Positions 6,915-15,777 of a DNA stretch of 64,000 nucleotides are shown here, in pieces. This stretch comes from Micromonospora gifhornensis (GTDB taxonomy: Bacteria > Actinomycetota > Actinomycetes > Mycobacteriales > Micromonosporaceae). The stretch is taken from the NCBI RefSeq assembly GCF_016863515.1, contig NZ_BOPA01000029.1, positions 1 to 64,000 of the forward strand. The letters run 5' to 3'. Positions within the stretch are counted from its first letter, which is position 1. The number at the start of each line of letters is the position of its first letter. A model generated the notes under the pieces. That model searched no databases. It was not told the DNA's origin and saw only the letters and a program-made list of their open reading frames with translations. The translations under genes were made by a program, and so were the position numbers.

Positions 6915-7759
6915 CGGTGTCCGATCATCCGCAGGTAGATGTCTTCGAGGGTGGGCCGGGTGACGGTCAGGCCGGGCACCTCGCCGCCGAACCGCGCGGC
7001 CAACTCCGCCACCAGCGCCGTCGGCGTCGCGCTCTGCGCGCTCTCCGGGGTGCCTTCCGGCGTACGCCAGGAGACCGTGGCCAGGGCCTCCTGCCGGTTG
7101 CCCAGGCTGGTGGGTGGGGCCACCTCGACCAGTCGGCCGCCGGTGATGACACCGACCCGGTCGGCGAGGGCCTCGGCCTCGTCGAGGTAGTGCGTGGTGA
7201 GCACGATTGTGGTGCCGGCCGCGGCGAGGTCGCGGATCAGCTCCCAGAACTCGCGGCGGGCCTCCGGGTCGAAACCGGTGGTCGGCTCGTCGAGGAAGAG
7301 CAGTTCGGGGCGGCCGATGATGCCCAGCGCGACGTCCAGTCGGCGTTTCTGCCCGCCGGAGAGGGTGTGCGTACGGGCACGGGCTTTGCCGGCCAGGCCG
7401 ACGCGGGCGATCACCTTGTCCGGGTCGTCGGCGTCGGGGTAGAAGGCGGCGAAGTGGCGTACCACCTCGGCGACGGTCAGCTCGTCGAACTCGCCGGTGC
7501 CCTGGAGCACGATGCCCACCCGGGCCCGCCACTGCGGGGTGGCCTCGGTCGGGTCGACGCCGAGCACCCGCACCTCACCGGCGTCGCGGTGTCGGTAGCC
7601 TTCGAGAATCTCCACGGTGGTGCTCTTGCCGGCGCCGTTCGGCCCCAGCAGGGCGAACACCTCGCCCCGGTGAACGTCCAGGTCCAACCCGGCCACCGCG
7701 ACGTTGTCGCCGTACGCCTTGCGCAGTCCCCGGACGTGGATCGCCACGTCGTCACTCAT
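6911..7759 (-). CDS. ABC transporter ATP-binding protein (DrrA-like)
   Basis: ATPase partner of the permease at 6066, 282 aa. Walker A GPNGAGKST lies at about residues 39-47, the Q-loop near GIVLQGTGEFDELTV, the signature LSGGQKRRLDVA, and Walker B LLFLDEPTTGFDP, with the switch His in VLTTHYLDEAEALADR. The C-terminal 70 residues, including TRPTLEDIYLRMIG, are characteristic of the DrrA-like export group. It is first in a two-gene operon with a 4-nt overlap. A 52-bp repeat lies upstream at 7829-7880, between it and the DUF1540 gene. Its role in self-resistance or export is inferred from family only. Confidence 0.92.
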   Translation of the reverse strand: MSDDVAIHVRGLRKAYGDNVAVAGLDLDVHRGEVFALLGPNGAGKSTTVEILEGYRHRDAGEVRVLGVDPTEATPQWRARVGIVLQGTGEFDELTVAEVVRHFAAFYPDADDPDKVIARVGLAGKARARTHTLSGGQKRRLDVALGIIGRPELLFLDEPTTGFDPEARREFWELIRDLAAAGTTIVLTTHYLDEAEALADRVGVITGGRLVEVAPPTSLGNRQEALATVSWRTPEGTPESAQSATPTALVAELAARFGGEVPGLTVTRPTLEDIYLRMIGHR

Positions 7760-7828
7760 GACGTCAAGTGTGCGACCCGTGCCACCAGGTCAGCTGCGTC
7801 GGGGGTGGTGGTTTCCACCACCCGAGGT

Positions 7829-7880
7829 GTTAAGAAGGGCCCCTTGCTCTACCGGAGGCGTTAACAGGGGGCCCTTCCTT
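7829..7880 (+). repeat. 52-bp intergenic element, copy 3
   Basis: Plus-orientation copy of the element described at 5938-6058, with two 19-bp direct modules separated by 12 bp. It sits between the DUF1540 gene (upstream on the minus strand) and the ABC ATPase gene. The copy at 15669-15720, read on the minus strand, differs at only about five positions. Confidence 0.8.
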
Positions 7881-7885
7881 ACCGC

Positions 7886-8185
7886 TCAGCGGCGGGTGTA
7901 GGTCATGCAGTCGGCCATGTCGGCGTCGGGGCCGACCCGGATCGCGGGCGCCTGGCACTCCAACTGCTCGTTGTGCCGGCAGTCGGCCCGCTTGCAGGCG
8001 CCCACCTGCGCCTTCTGGCCGTCGGCACCGGCCCGGATGGCCGGCATCTCGATGAAGGTGTGGCAGTGGGCGTGGTCCATGCTGCCGATCGTGATGGCGA
8101 ATGCGTGGCAGTCGTTCGTGTGGTTGTACGCACAGGCGGCCACCACGCACTCCTGGACGCGCGGCATCTCCAAGGCTGCGGTCAT
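7886..8185 (-). CDS. DUF1540 domain protein, tandem Cys-rich metal-binding repeats
   Basis: A 99-aa cytosolic protein of unknown function with two copies of the DUF1540 pattern. The first is VAACAYNHTNDCHAFAITIG followed by His-rich HAHCHTF. The second is ACKRADCRHNEQLECQAPAI followed by DCMTY. The spacing of Cys residues suggests that each repeat binds a zinc or similar ion. The length is normal for the actinobacterial two-repeat form. GGAGGTCGCG just before the ATG is a good ribosome binding site. It stands between an element repeat and the deacetylase gene with no clear partner. A role in metal storage or stress is only a guess. Confidence 0.85.
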   Translation of the reverse strand: MTAALEMPRVQECVVAACAYNHTNDCHAFAITIGSMDHAHCHTFIEMPAIRAGADGQKAQVGACKRADCRHNEQLECQAPAIRVGPDADMADCMTYTRR

Positions 8186-8214
8186 CGCGACCTCCTCTAG
8201 GTATTTGCCTGATT

Positions 8215-9213
8215 TTAGGCATCTGGGAGATCTGTACGGTCCGGTTCGCGGGATCCGGCACCGGCCTGGCCCGTGCCGAGCACCTCGGAGAGCAGGGCCG
8301 GTTCGAGACCTCGTTCGGCGAGACCCGCCAGGATGTGCGGCAGTGCCTCGTCGGTCATCGGCGCGTTGGCCTCGGTCACGTGCAGGACGATCACCGAGCC
8401 GGGGCGTACCTGGTCCAGCACGGCCCGCACGATCGGCTGCCAGGCCGTGGCGAACGGGTCGCCGCTGACCACGTCGCCGTCAACGACGGTGAGGCCGAGC
8501 GGGGCGAGTGCGGTGAGCGCCGCCCGGTCGTGGCAGAGCCCGGGGAACCGGAAGTACCGGGTCTGTCGACCGCCGTAGGCGCTGACGAGGTCGAAGGTGC
8601 GGGCGACGTCGGCGGTCATCTTCCGGCGGTCGATGCGGGGCAGTCCGTAGCAGTCCGCGGTGAAGGCATGGTGCCCGTAGGTGTGGTTGGCCAACTCGAA
8701 TCGCGGGTTGGCGGCCAGCCGTCGGGTCACCTTCGGGTACTGCTCCACCCACATGCCGGTGAGGAAGAAGGTGGCTGGTATACCGTCGCGCTCCAACCGG
8801 TCGATGAGCTTCAGATTGGCGTACGACGTGACGGCGCCGCCGCGCAGGTGCCGTCGCATCGCGTCGGTCATGTCCGCGTCGAAGGTCAGTGCCACCTTGT
8901 TGCCCCGGCGTGGGCCGTGGTCGACCACCGGCGGCAGCGCGTCGGTCCGGGTCGCGCCGGGCAGCGTGTCGGCCGCGCCGGGCAGCGTGTCGGCCGGCGG
9001 GGTGGACGGCACGTTCGACGGTGTCGCCGACGCCTCCGGCCGGTCACCGGCATCCGCCTCCGCTTCGACGAACCTCGCGCCGGATTCGGACCGCTGCCCG
9101 AGGTCGGCATCGTCGGGCTGGCGCAGCGGGTTCAGGACGGCCAGCAGGGTGAGGGCACCGACGACGGCGGCGAGCGTCACCACGAGCGGAACGCGGGAAG
9201 TCTTCACGGACAC
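8215..9213 (-). CDS. membrane-anchored polysaccharide deacetylase
   Basis: Carbohydrate esterase family 4 enzyme, probably removing acetyl groups from peptidoglycan or another surface glycan. 332 aa. One N-terminal hydrophobic anchor (VPLVVTLAAVVGALTLLAVL) is followed by about 70 residues of Pro/Thr/Ala linker with a repeated DTLPGA. The catalytic NodB domain follows, with the motif TFDADMTD, the metal-binding HTYGHHAFT, the RFPGLCHD segment and HVTEANAP near the end. The GTG start at 9213 lacks a good ribosome binding site, so the true start could be a few codons away. It is flanked by unrelated genes, so no operon is evident. Confidence 0.88.
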   Translation of the reverse strand: MSVKTSRVPLVVTLAAVVGALTLLAVLNPLRQPDDADLGQRSESGARFVEAEADAGDRPEASATPSNVPSTPPADTLPGAADTLPGATRTDALPPVVDHGPRRGNKVALTFDADMTDAMRRHLRGGAVTSYANLKLIDRLERDGIPATFFLTGMWVEQYPKVTRRLAANPRFELANHTYGHHAFTADCYGLPRIDRRKMTADVARTFDLVSAYGGRQTRYFRFPGLCHDRAALTALAPLGLTVVDGDVVSGDPFATAWQPIVRAVLDQVRPGSVIVLHVTEANAPMTDEALPHILAGLAERGLEPALLSEVLGTGQAGAGSREPDRTDLPDA

Positions 9214-9318
9214 CGGAGGATGATGTCAACCGCGCCCGGCGGCCGACATCATCCGGCCCGGCAGCGCCGGGGGCGGGTCGGAGGCGCAGTGCGTACGCCC
9301 AGGTGGGACGCGCCCCGG

Positions 9319-9942
9319 TCAGACGCGGAAGCCGGCCTCGCGGGCGGCCCGGCGTTCCCGGCGGCGTTCCGCCCGACGACGCAGGAACCAGGGCAGGAAG
9401 AGCAGGAAGGCGACCAGGAACACCAGCACCAGCACCGGCAGGATGATCGCCACCAGGGACATCACCACACTTGTGGCGTCCTCGGCGGTGCTCGCCACCG
9501 GGGCACCGACGCCGGCCGTGGCCGCGTTGATGACCGGCCGGGCGGCGGACTTGAGCAGGTGGATGCCGAGGGCGATGACCACCCCGGCCAGCACCGGCAA
9601 CCACTGACCCCCACCGGCGAAGAAGCTGTCGGGATCGCTGACCGTCACCGTCTCGGCGGCCGAGCCGGCACCGAAGGCCAGACCGCCCGCCGTCGGCCGG
9701 ACCACCGTCTGCACCACGTCGTTGATGTGGTCCACCACCGGCACCTTGTCCGCGACGACCTCGACGACCAGCAGAGCGGCGAGGATCGCGAGCACCCAGC
9801 CGTTACCCAGCCACTGCCAGCCGCCGGGCAGGTCGATCACGCTTGTGTAGCGGGCCAGCCCGCCCATCAGCAGCAGCGGGATGTACGCGTTCAACCCCGC
9901 CGAGGCGGCCAGTCCGGTACCGGTGAGCAATTCGAGCACCAT
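9319..9942 (-). CDS. DUF4126 family membrane protein
   Basis: A 207-aa integral membrane protein of unknown function. The N-terminus GTGLAASAGLNAYIPLLLMGG is the hallmark of the DUF4126 family. There are about four hydrophobic segments (near residues 10-30, 45-65, 115-135, 155-180), a Gly/Ala-rich centre and a strongly basic tail (RRRAERRRERRAA). It is divergent from nucS with only a short gap (9943-10010), so promoters for both lie there. No operon partner. Confidence 0.85.
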   Translation of the reverse strand: MVLELLTGTGLAASAGLNAYIPLLLMGGLARYTSVIDLPGGWQWLGNGWVLAILAALLVVEVVADKVPVVDHINDVVQTVVRPTAGGLAFGAGSAAETVTVSDPDSFFAGGGQWLPVLAGVVIALGIHLLKSAARPVINAATAGVGAPVASTAEDATSVVMSLVAIILPVLVLVFLVAFLLFLPWFLRRRAERRRERRAAREAGFRV

Positions 9943-10010
9943 CTCAGCATCGCACCGGCACGCCAGTGGCGCTCGGCGGCGATCCGCGGTGCCTCCGCTA
10001 CCCTCGTCGG

Positions 10011-10670
10011 GTGCGGTTGGTGATTGCGAAGTGCTCGGTGGACTATGTCGGACGGCTCTCGGCCCACCTGCCGCCGGCCACCCGGTTGCTGATGGTCAAG
10101 GCGGACGGATCGGTGTCGATCCACGCCGACGACCGGGCGTACAAGCCCCTGAACTGGATGAGCCCGCCCTGCCGGCTGGAGGAGGCTCCGGGCGTGTGGC
10201 GGGTGGTCAACAAGGCCGGCGAGGAGCTGCGGATCACCCTGGAGGAGATCTTCCAGGACACCTCGTACGAGCTGGGCGTCGACCCGGGGCTGCGCAAGGA
10301 CGGTGTCGAGGCGCACCTGCAGGAGTTGCTGGCCGCCAACCCGGAGACCCTGGGCGAGGGCTTCACGCTGATCCGTCGGGAGTACATGACCGCGATCGGC
10401 CCGGTGGACCTGCTCTGCCGGGACGCCAACGGCGGCACCGTCGCCGTCGAGGTGAAGCGGCGCGGCGAGATCGACGGGGTGGAGCAGCTCACCCGCTACC
10501 TCGAACTGCTCAACCGGGACCCGCTGCTCGCCCCGGTGACCGGCGTCTTCGCCGCGCAGGAGATCAAGCCGCAGGCCCGGGTGCTCGCCACGGACCGGGG
10601 GATCCGCTGCGTCGCGGTGAACTACGACCGGCTGCGCGGCATCGAACGCGACGAGCTGACCCTCTTCTAG
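10011..10670 (+). CDS. nucS: mismatch-specific endonuclease NucS/EndoMS
   Basis: Cleaves both strands at mismatched base pairs. In actinobacteria, which lack MutS/MutL, it gives mismatch repair and anti-mutator activity together with the sliding clamp. 219 aa. The N-terminal DNA-binding half begins VRLVIAKCSVDYVGRLSAHL. The nuclease half has the PD-(D/E)xK core with Asp in GPVDLLCRD and the VAVEVKRRGEIDG motif. The C-terminus KPQARVLATDRGIRCVAVNY is typical. The GTG start is chosen because the family always begins MRLVIA. It is convergent with the aldehyde dehydrogenase gene only 13 bp away. Confidence 0.95.
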   Translation: MRLVIAKCSVDYVGRLSAHLPPATRLLMVKADGSVSIHADDRAYKPLNWMSPPCRLEEAPGVWRVVNKAGEELRITLEEIFQDTSYELGVDPGLRKDGVEAHLQELLAANPETLGEGFTLIRREYMTAIGPVDLLCRDANGGTVAVEVKRRGEIDGVEQLTRYLELLNRDPLLAPVTGVFAAQEIKPQARVLATDRGIRCVAVNYDRLRGIERDELTLF

Positions 10671-10696
10671 GGGCTTCCGGCTTCTAGGGCTTCCGG
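10664..10696. repeat. tandem 17/16-bp repeat spanning two convergent stop codons
   Basis: CTTCTAGGGGCTTCCGG (10664-10680) is followed at once by a near-identical copy lacking one G (10681-10696). The TAG in the first copy ends nucS. The CTA of the second copy is the minus-strand TAG of the aldehyde dehydrogenase gene. A small duplication therefore supplies both ends. Confidence 0.6.
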
Positions 10697-12186
10697 GCGT
10701 ACAGCAGCTTTACCGCTTTGACCAGGCGGTCGACGTCGGCCTGGGTCCGCTCGAAGGTGGTGGACGGCAGCAGCGAGCGGGCCCGCCGGCGGGTGATCGC
10801 CTTGGCCCGGCCGAACTCCCGCAGCCCGTCCTCGCCGTGGATGCGACCGAAGCCCGACTCGCCGACCCCACCGAACGGCAGGGTGGACATCCCGGCGAAG
10901 GTCAGCGTCGAGTTGATCGAGGCCATGCCGGAGCGCAGGCGACGAGCGATCGCCACCGCCCGTCGCTCGCCGAAGACCGAACCGCCGAGGCCGTACGGCA
11001 GGGCGTTCGCGCGGGCGAGCGCCTCGTCGGCGTCGCGGACCCGGTTGATGGTCACGGTGGGCCCGAAGGTCTCCTCGCGTACGGCGAGGGACTCCTCCGG
11101 CACGTCCACAAGCACCGTCGGATGGGCGTACGGCGGCTGGACCGAATCCGGGCCGCCCAGCGCGGCGCGTCCGCCCCGGGCCAGCGCGTCGGTGATGTGC
11201 CGGCGGATGACGTCGAGCTGGCTCGGCATGGTGATCGGCCCGATGTCCGCGCCGTCGGCACCGACGGTCAGCCGGCTGGCCCGCTCGACCACCTTCTCCA
11301 CGAAGGCGTCGAAGACCGGCTCCACCGCGTAGACCCGCTCGATGCCGATGCAGGTCTGCCCGGCGTTGGTCATCGCGCCCCAGACGCACGCCTCGGCGGC
11401 GGCGTCCAGGTCGGCGTCGGCGTCCACGATCATCGCGTCCTTGCCGCCGGCCTCCAGCAGTACGGGGGTCAGGGTCTCGGCGCAGGCCGCCATGACCTTC
11501 TTCGCGGTCGCCGTGGAGCCGGTGAAGGCCACCTTGTCGACCCCGCTGCGGCACAGCGCGGCACCGATGTCGCCGAGCCCGTGCACGGCGGTGAGAACGG
11601 GCTGCTCCGGTACCACCTCGGCGAAGGTGTCGACCAGCCACTGCCCGACGAGCGGCGTGTACTCGCTGGGCTTGAAGACCACCGCGTTGCCGGCGGCCAT
11701 CGCGTACGCGGCGGAGCCGATCGGGGTGAAGACCGGATAGTTCCAGGGGCCGATGACGCCGATCACGCCGTGCGGTTGGTACTCCAGGTGGGCGGAGAAC
11801 TCCGCCAGCACGAGCCGGGACCGGACCTTGCGGGGGCCGAGTACCCGGCGGGCGTTACGGGCCGCCCAGTCGACGTGTTCCACGGCGGTGACGATCTCGA
11901 CGATCGCGTCGGCGACCGGCTTGCCGCCCTCGATGTGCACCAGCTCCGCCAGCTGCTCCATCCGTTGGGCGATCAGTTGTCGCCAACGCAGCAGCCGGTC
12001 GCGTCGTGCGTCGAAGCCGAGCCCGGCCCACCACCGGCCGGCCGCGCGGGCCCGCTCGACGGCCTGCTCGACGTCGGCGACGGTGGCGAGCGGAAGCCGT
12101 CCGGCCTCGGCACCTGTTGCCGGGCTGGTCGAGACCAGGTGATCGCCCTCGATCACGGGGGTGCCGGGCAGATGCACAGCCGTCAT
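10684..12186 (-). CDS. NAD(P)-dependent aldehyde dehydrogenase
   Basis: Oxidises an aldehyde to the acid in the cytosol. 500 aa, the normal length for the superfamily. The cofactor-binding GVIGVIGPWNYPVFTPIG segment, VAFTGSTATAKKV, the general-base Glu in PVLLEAGGKDAMIV and the catalytic Cys in NAGQTCIGIERVY are all present. Late motifs EETFGPTV and PFGGVGESGFGRIHG confirm a complete enzyme. The closest feel is the succinate-semialdehyde or broad aliphatic aldehyde branch, but the substrate cannot be read from sequence. It is convergent with nucS and has no operon partner. The FHA gene lies divergently some 220 bp away. Confidence 0.92.
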   Translation of the reverse strand: MTAVHLPGTPVIEGDHLVSTSPATGAEAGRLPLATVADVEQAVERARAAGRWWAGLGFDARRDRLLRWRQLIAQRMEQLAELVHIEGGKPVADAIVEIVTAVEHVDWAARNARRVLGPRKVRSRLVLAEFSAHLEYQPHGVIGVIGPWNYPVFTPIGSAAYAMAAGNAVVFKPSEYTPLVGQWLVDTFAEVVPEQPVLTAVHGLGDIGAALCRSGVDKVAFTGSTATAKKVMAACAETLTPVLLEAGGKDAMIVDADADLDAAAEACVWGAMTNAGQTCIGIERVYAVEPVFDAFVEKVVERASRLTVGADGADIGPITMPSQLDVIRRHITDALARGGRAALGGPDSVQPPYAHPTVLVDVPEESLAVREETFGPTVTINRVRDADEALARANALPYGLGGSVFGERRAVAIARRLRSGMASINSTLTFAGMSTLPFGGVGESGFGRIHGEDGLREFGRAKAITRRRARSLLPSTTFERTQADVDRLVKAVKLLYARKP

Positions 12187-12404
12187 GGCCGGAAGTCTAA
12201 ACCCGAAACCTACTCATCGGTAGGACGCGCGTCCGGGGTGGTGCGCCACGGCACCGGCCGGGCGAACGGGCGGTATTCGTGGAAGTGGCGAACGGAAGGT
12301 GGCTTGCTGGTTACTGCTCGATGGCCGGATGGGCGGTAGAGGTGACCGGTAGGTGATGGCAGGCTGGGTCGGGGATGGCGCAGAGCGTGGAGGTCTGACG
12401 GTCC

Positions 12405-12815
12405 ATGGAGCAACATCCGCAACTGCTGCCGATGCTGACGGTGGCCGCCGGCCCGATGCGCGGGCTCGGTTTCCGGCTGCGTGCACAGCCGATGGTGATC
12501 GGCCGGGACACGGCGGCGGACATCGTCGTGCACGATCCGCACATGAGTCGTCGACACGCGGAGATCCGGCTGGCCGGTGACGGGGTTTCCCTGCTGGATC
12601 TCGGCTCCACCAACGGCACCTGGGTCAACGGGCTGCGCACCACCGGGCCGGTCTGCCTCACCGACGGCGACATGATCCTGGTCGGCCGTACCGAGCTGCG
12701 TTTCTTCGACCCCGCACTGGCACGGACCGACCCGGTGGGCCTGAGCTTCGGCGTGCCCCGGCAGGAACGGCGCGCCACGCTGGTGCTGCCCACCGGTGGG
12801 GGTCGGGCACATTGA
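12405..12815 (+). CDS. FHA domain protein
   Basis: A 136-aa protein that is almost entirely one forkhead-associated domain, which binds phosphothreonine on partner proteins. The conserved residues are visible: GRD at the first strand, DPHMSRRHAEIR, and DLGSTNGTWVNG. The N-terminal 20 residues precede the fold and the last 25 are a disordered-looking tail ending LPTGGGRAH. It probably acts as an adaptor downstream of a Ser/Thr kinase, though no kinase gene lies nearby. The hydrolase gene begins 32 bp after its stop, so the two may be cotranscribed. Confidence 0.88.
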   Translation: MEQHPQLLPMLTVAAGPMRGLGFRLRAQPMVIGRDTAADIVVHDPHMSRRHAEIRLAGDGVSLLDLGSTNGTWVNGLRTTGPVCLTDGDMILVGRTELRFFDPALARTDPVGLSFGVPRQERRATLVLPTGGGRAH

Positions 12816-12847
12816 CGGGTGCGGCGCGGCTTGCCAGCATCGCGCGA

Positions 12848-13903
12848 ATGAAGACCGAGCACCGCAGGGTGACAGCCAACGGAATCTCCCAGGCCGTCCG
12901 GGTGGCCGGCCCCGCCACGGGTGTGCCGGTGCTGCTCATCCACGGCAACTGCTCCTCGGCGGCTTTCTGGGAGCCACTGATCCGGCGGCTACCGGAGACG
13001 TTGCGGGTCGTCGCGCCGGATCTGCGCGGGTACGGCGACACGCAGACCGCGCCGGTGGACGCCGGGCGGGGCCTCGCGGACTTCGCCGACGACGTGGCCG
13101 CCCTGCTCAACGAGCCGAGCCTCTTCGCCGACGGGGCCCGACCGGTGGTGGTCGGCCACTCGCTCGGCGGGGGAGTGGCGATGCGCCTGCTGGTGGACCA
13201 TCCCGACCGGGTGAGCGGGCTGCTGCTGGCCGCACCGGTGTCGCCGTACGGCTTCGGTGGCACCCGCGACCTGGCCGGCACGCCGACCACCCCGGATTTC
13301 GCGGGCACCGGCGGCGGCACGGCCAACGCCGACTTCGTGGCGCGGTTGGCGGCCGGTGAACGCGACGCGTCGGCACCCGCCAGCCCGCGCAGCGTGCTGC
13401 GCTCGGCGTACGTGGCCGACCCGGCCTCGCTCGGCGACGACGAGGAACTGCTGCTCGACAGCCTGCTCTCCACCGCCACGGGCACTGACAACTATCCCGG
13501 CGACGCCGTGCCGTCGCCGCACTGGCCCGGATTCGCGCCGGGAGGCCGGGGCACCCTCAACGCCCTGGCACCCGCACACTTCCGGATCGCCGACGAGTTG
13601 GTGGCGGTCACGCCCAAACCGCCGGTGACCTGGATCCGGGGCGACGCCGACGTGATCGTCTCGGATGCCTCCCTGTTCGACCTGGCCCGGCTCGGCGCAC
13701 TGGGTGTGCTGCCCGGCTGGCCCGGGCCGCAGGAGTGTCCGCCGCAGCCGATGGTGGGCCAGACCCGCGCCGTCCTCGACCGGTACGCCGCAGCGGGCGG
13801 CAGCTACCGGGAGGTGACGCTGCCCGGCTGCGGGCACAGCCCGCACCTTGAGCGACCGGCGGAGTTCGTCGCGGAACTGCTCGCCCTCTGCCCCCACGCC
13901 TAG
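12848..13903 (+). CDS. alpha/beta hydrolase
   Basis: About 351 aa with the classical hydrolase elements. The oxyanion motif is LLIHGNCSSAAFW. DLRGYGDT follows, then the nucleophile elbow GHSLGGG, the acid in WIRGDADVIV and the catalytic His in GCGHSPHLERP. The cap domain is large. The ATG at 12848 is preferred. A TTG at 12812 overlapping the FHA stop is possible but would add only a short unconserved stretch. The general look is that of epoxide-hydrolase/haloperoxidase-like enzymes, and the substrate is unknown. It may share a transcript with the FHA gene. Confidence 0.87.
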   Translation: MKTEHRRVTANGISQAVRVAGPATGVPVLLIHGNCSSAAFWEPLIRRLPETLRVVAPDLRGYGDTQTAPVDAGRGLADFADDVAALLNEPSLFADGARPVVVGHSLGGGVAMRLLVDHPDRVSGLLLAAPVSPYGFGGTRDLAGTPTTPDFAGTGGGTANADFVARLAAGERDASAPASPRSVLRSAYVADPASLGDDEELLLDSLLSTATGTDNYPGDAVPSPHWPGFAPGGRGTLNALAPAHFRIADELVAVTPKPPVTWIRGDADVIVSDASLFDLARLGALGVLPGWPGPQECPPQPMVGQTRAVLDRYAAAGGSYREVTLPGCGHSPHLERPAEFVAELLALCPHA

Positions 13904-13986
13904 CCTGCGCTCTACCGCCGCGACCGGGTCGCACTCGGCCCCCGCGCCTGCTGACCGTCCGTAGCGTGGGAGACTCGCGCCGATAG

Positions 13987-14003
13987 CCTTAGCGGCCGTT
14001 AAC
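13987..14003 (+). promoter_or_regulatory. acyl-CoA regulon motif, site B
   Basis: CCTTAGCGGCCGTTAAC lies 38 nt before the start of the tandem hydroxyacyl-CoA dehydrogenase gene. It shares CCTTA, C and GTT positions with the sites at 5008, 24644 and 27649. Its core TTAGCGGCCGTTAA is palindromic except for one pair. Confidence 0.55.
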
Positions 14004-14041
14004 TACCCGGCCGCGCGGAGCGGACAGGGAAGGCCAGGGGC

Positions 14042-15670
14042 ATGGCGCGCGAGTTCACCAGGGTGGGTGTGGTGGGGCTGGGCACCATGGGTGCCGGCAT
14101 CGTCGAGGTGTTCGCCCGCAACGGCGTCGACGTCGTCGCCGTGGAGATCTCCGACGCCGCCCTGGAACGTGGACGGGCCAACCTGACCGGCTCGACCGAC
14201 CGGGCGGTGGCGCGGGGCAAGCTCGCCGAGGCCGACCGGGACGCCCTGCTCGGCCGGGTCACCTTCGCCGTCGGGCTGGACGCGCTGCACTCGGTGGACC
14301 TGGTGATCGAGGCGGTTCCCGAGCGGCTCGACATCAAGCAGCGGCTCTTCGCCGAACTGGACCGGGTGTGCAAGCCGGAGGCCATCCTCGCCACCAACAC
14401 CTCGTCGTTGAGCGTCACCGAGATCGCGGTGGCGACGACCCGGCCCGACCAGGTGATCGGCATGCACTTCTTCAACCCCGCGCCGGTGATGAAGCTGGTC
14501 GAGGTCGTGCGTACGGTGGTCACCTCGGCCGACGTGGTGGCGGACGTGGAGGCGCTCTGCGTACGCCTCGGCAAGGTCGACGTGACGATCACCGACCGAG
14601 CCGGGTTCATCGCCAACGCCCTGCTGTTCGGATACCTCAACCAGGCGATCGGCATGTTCGAGGCCCGCTACGCCACCCGCGAGGACATCGACGCGGCGAT
14701 GAAGCTCGGCTGCGGTCTGCCGATGGGCCCGCTGGCCCTGCTGGACCTGATCGGCCTGGACACCGCGTACGAGATCCTCGACACCATGTACCGGCGCGGC
14801 GGGCGCGACCGTCGGCACGCCCCGGTGCCGCTGCTGCGGCAGATGGTGACCGCCGGGCTGCTCGGCCGCAAGTCCGGCCGGGGCTTCTACACCTACGAGC
14901 GGGCCGGTTCCGGCAGGCTCGTACCGGACGAGTTGACGCCGACGGCCCCGGCATCGACCGACGGCGCGCGAGCCGTCACCACGGTCGGGGTGGTCGGCTC
15001 GGGTCCGCTGGCCGCCGGCCTCGTGGAGACCTTCACCGCCGCCGGGTACCAGGTCGTGCCGGTCGATTCTGCTGCGGAGTTGCCGCGGTTGGCCGACGTC
15101 GACCTGGTGGTCGAGGCGACTGCCGACGATCTTGACGGGAAGAAGACGCTCTTCGCCGGCCTGGGCGAGGTCTGCAAGCCGGACGCGGTGCTGGCCACCA
15201 CCACCTCCGCGCTGCCGGTGATCGACCTGGCGATGGCCAGCGGACGCCCGGCCGACGTGGTGGGCCTGCACTTCGCCAACCCGGCCACCCCGCTGGTGGA
15301 GATCGTCGAGACCATCCGCACCTCGGCGGAGGCCACCGCCACCGCCCGCGCGGTCGTCGCCGCCCTCGGCAGGACCGGGGTGGTCTGCGCGGACCGGGCC
15401 GGGTTCATCGTCAACGCGCTGCTGTTCCCGTACCTCAACGACGCGGTACGGATGCTGGAGGCCGACTACTCCACCACCGACGACATCGACAACGCCATGA
15501 AGCTGGGCTGCGGCTACCCGACCGGCCCGTTCGAACTGCTCGACACCGTCGGGCTGGACGTGGCGTTGGCCGTCCAGCGGGCGCTGTACCGCGAACTGCG
15601 TGAGCCCGGTCTCGCCCCGGCACCCCTGCTGGAGCAGCTGGTAACCGCCAACCGCCCCTTCCGGAGGTAA
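14042..15670 (+). CDS. tandem-domain 3-hydroxyacyl-CoA dehydrogenase
   Basis: A 542-aa protein made of two head-to-tail copies of the 3-hydroxyacyl-CoA dehydrogenase fold, NAD-dependent and probably acting in fatty-acid or phenylacetate-type beta-oxidation. Copy 1 (about 1-285) is complete: GVVGLGTMGAGI, ATNTSSLSVTEIA, catalytic HFFNPAPVMKLVE, and the end GRKSGRGFYTYE. Copy 2 (about 315-540) has GVVGSGPLAAGL and HFANPATPLVE with a two-residue shorter loop. It lacks about 40 helical residues after the first Rossmann strands and also the GRKSG end. Copy 2 may be structural rather than catalytic. Regulatory site B is upstream. A paralogue is at 5078. Confidence 0.92.
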   Translation: MAREFTRVGVVGLGTMGAGIVEVFARNGVDVVAVEISDAALERGRANLTGSTDRAVARGKLAEADRDALLGRVTFAVGLDALHSVDLVIEAVPERLDIKQRLFAELDRVCKPEAILATNTSSLSVTEIAVATTRPDQVIGMHFFNPAPVMKLVEVVRTVVTSADVVADVEALCVRLGKVDVTITDRAGFIANALLFGYLNQAIGMFEARYATREDIDAAMKLGCGLPMGPLALLDLIGLDTAYEILDTMYRRGGRDRRHAPVPLLRQMVTAGLLGRKSGRGFYTYERAGSGRLVPDELTPTAPASTDGARAVTTVGVVGSGPLAAGLVETFTAAGYQVVPVDSAAELPRLADVDLVVEATADDLDGKKTLFAGLGEVCKPDAVLATTTSALPVIDLAMASGRPADVVGLHFANPATPLVEIVETIRTSAEATATARAVVAALGRTGVVCADRAGFIVNALLFPYLNDAVRMLEADYSTTDDIDNAMKLGCGYPTGPFELLDTVGLDVALAVQRALYRELREPGLAPAPLLEQLVTANRPFRR

Positions 15671-15720
15671 GGAAGGGCACCCTGTTAACGCCTCCGGTAG
15701 AGCAGGGGCCCCTTGTTAAC
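15669..15720 (-). repeat. 52-bp intergenic element, copy 4
   Basis: Minus-orientation copy of the element at 7829-7880. It begins inside the TAA stop of the tandem dehydrogenase gene and ends 57 bp before the next gene. Read on the minus strand it carries both 19-bp modules and the 12-bp CTCTACCGGAGG-type spacer. Confidence 0.8.
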
Positions 15721-15777
15721 ACCAGTGGTGTCACCTCAGGGCAAGGCTGCCGCCAGCACGGTCGTACGCTGGATGAC

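Noticed and set aside
12210..12943. Minus-strand frames over the FHA gene
   Set aside because: They overlap a clear FHA domain and have no recognisable content.
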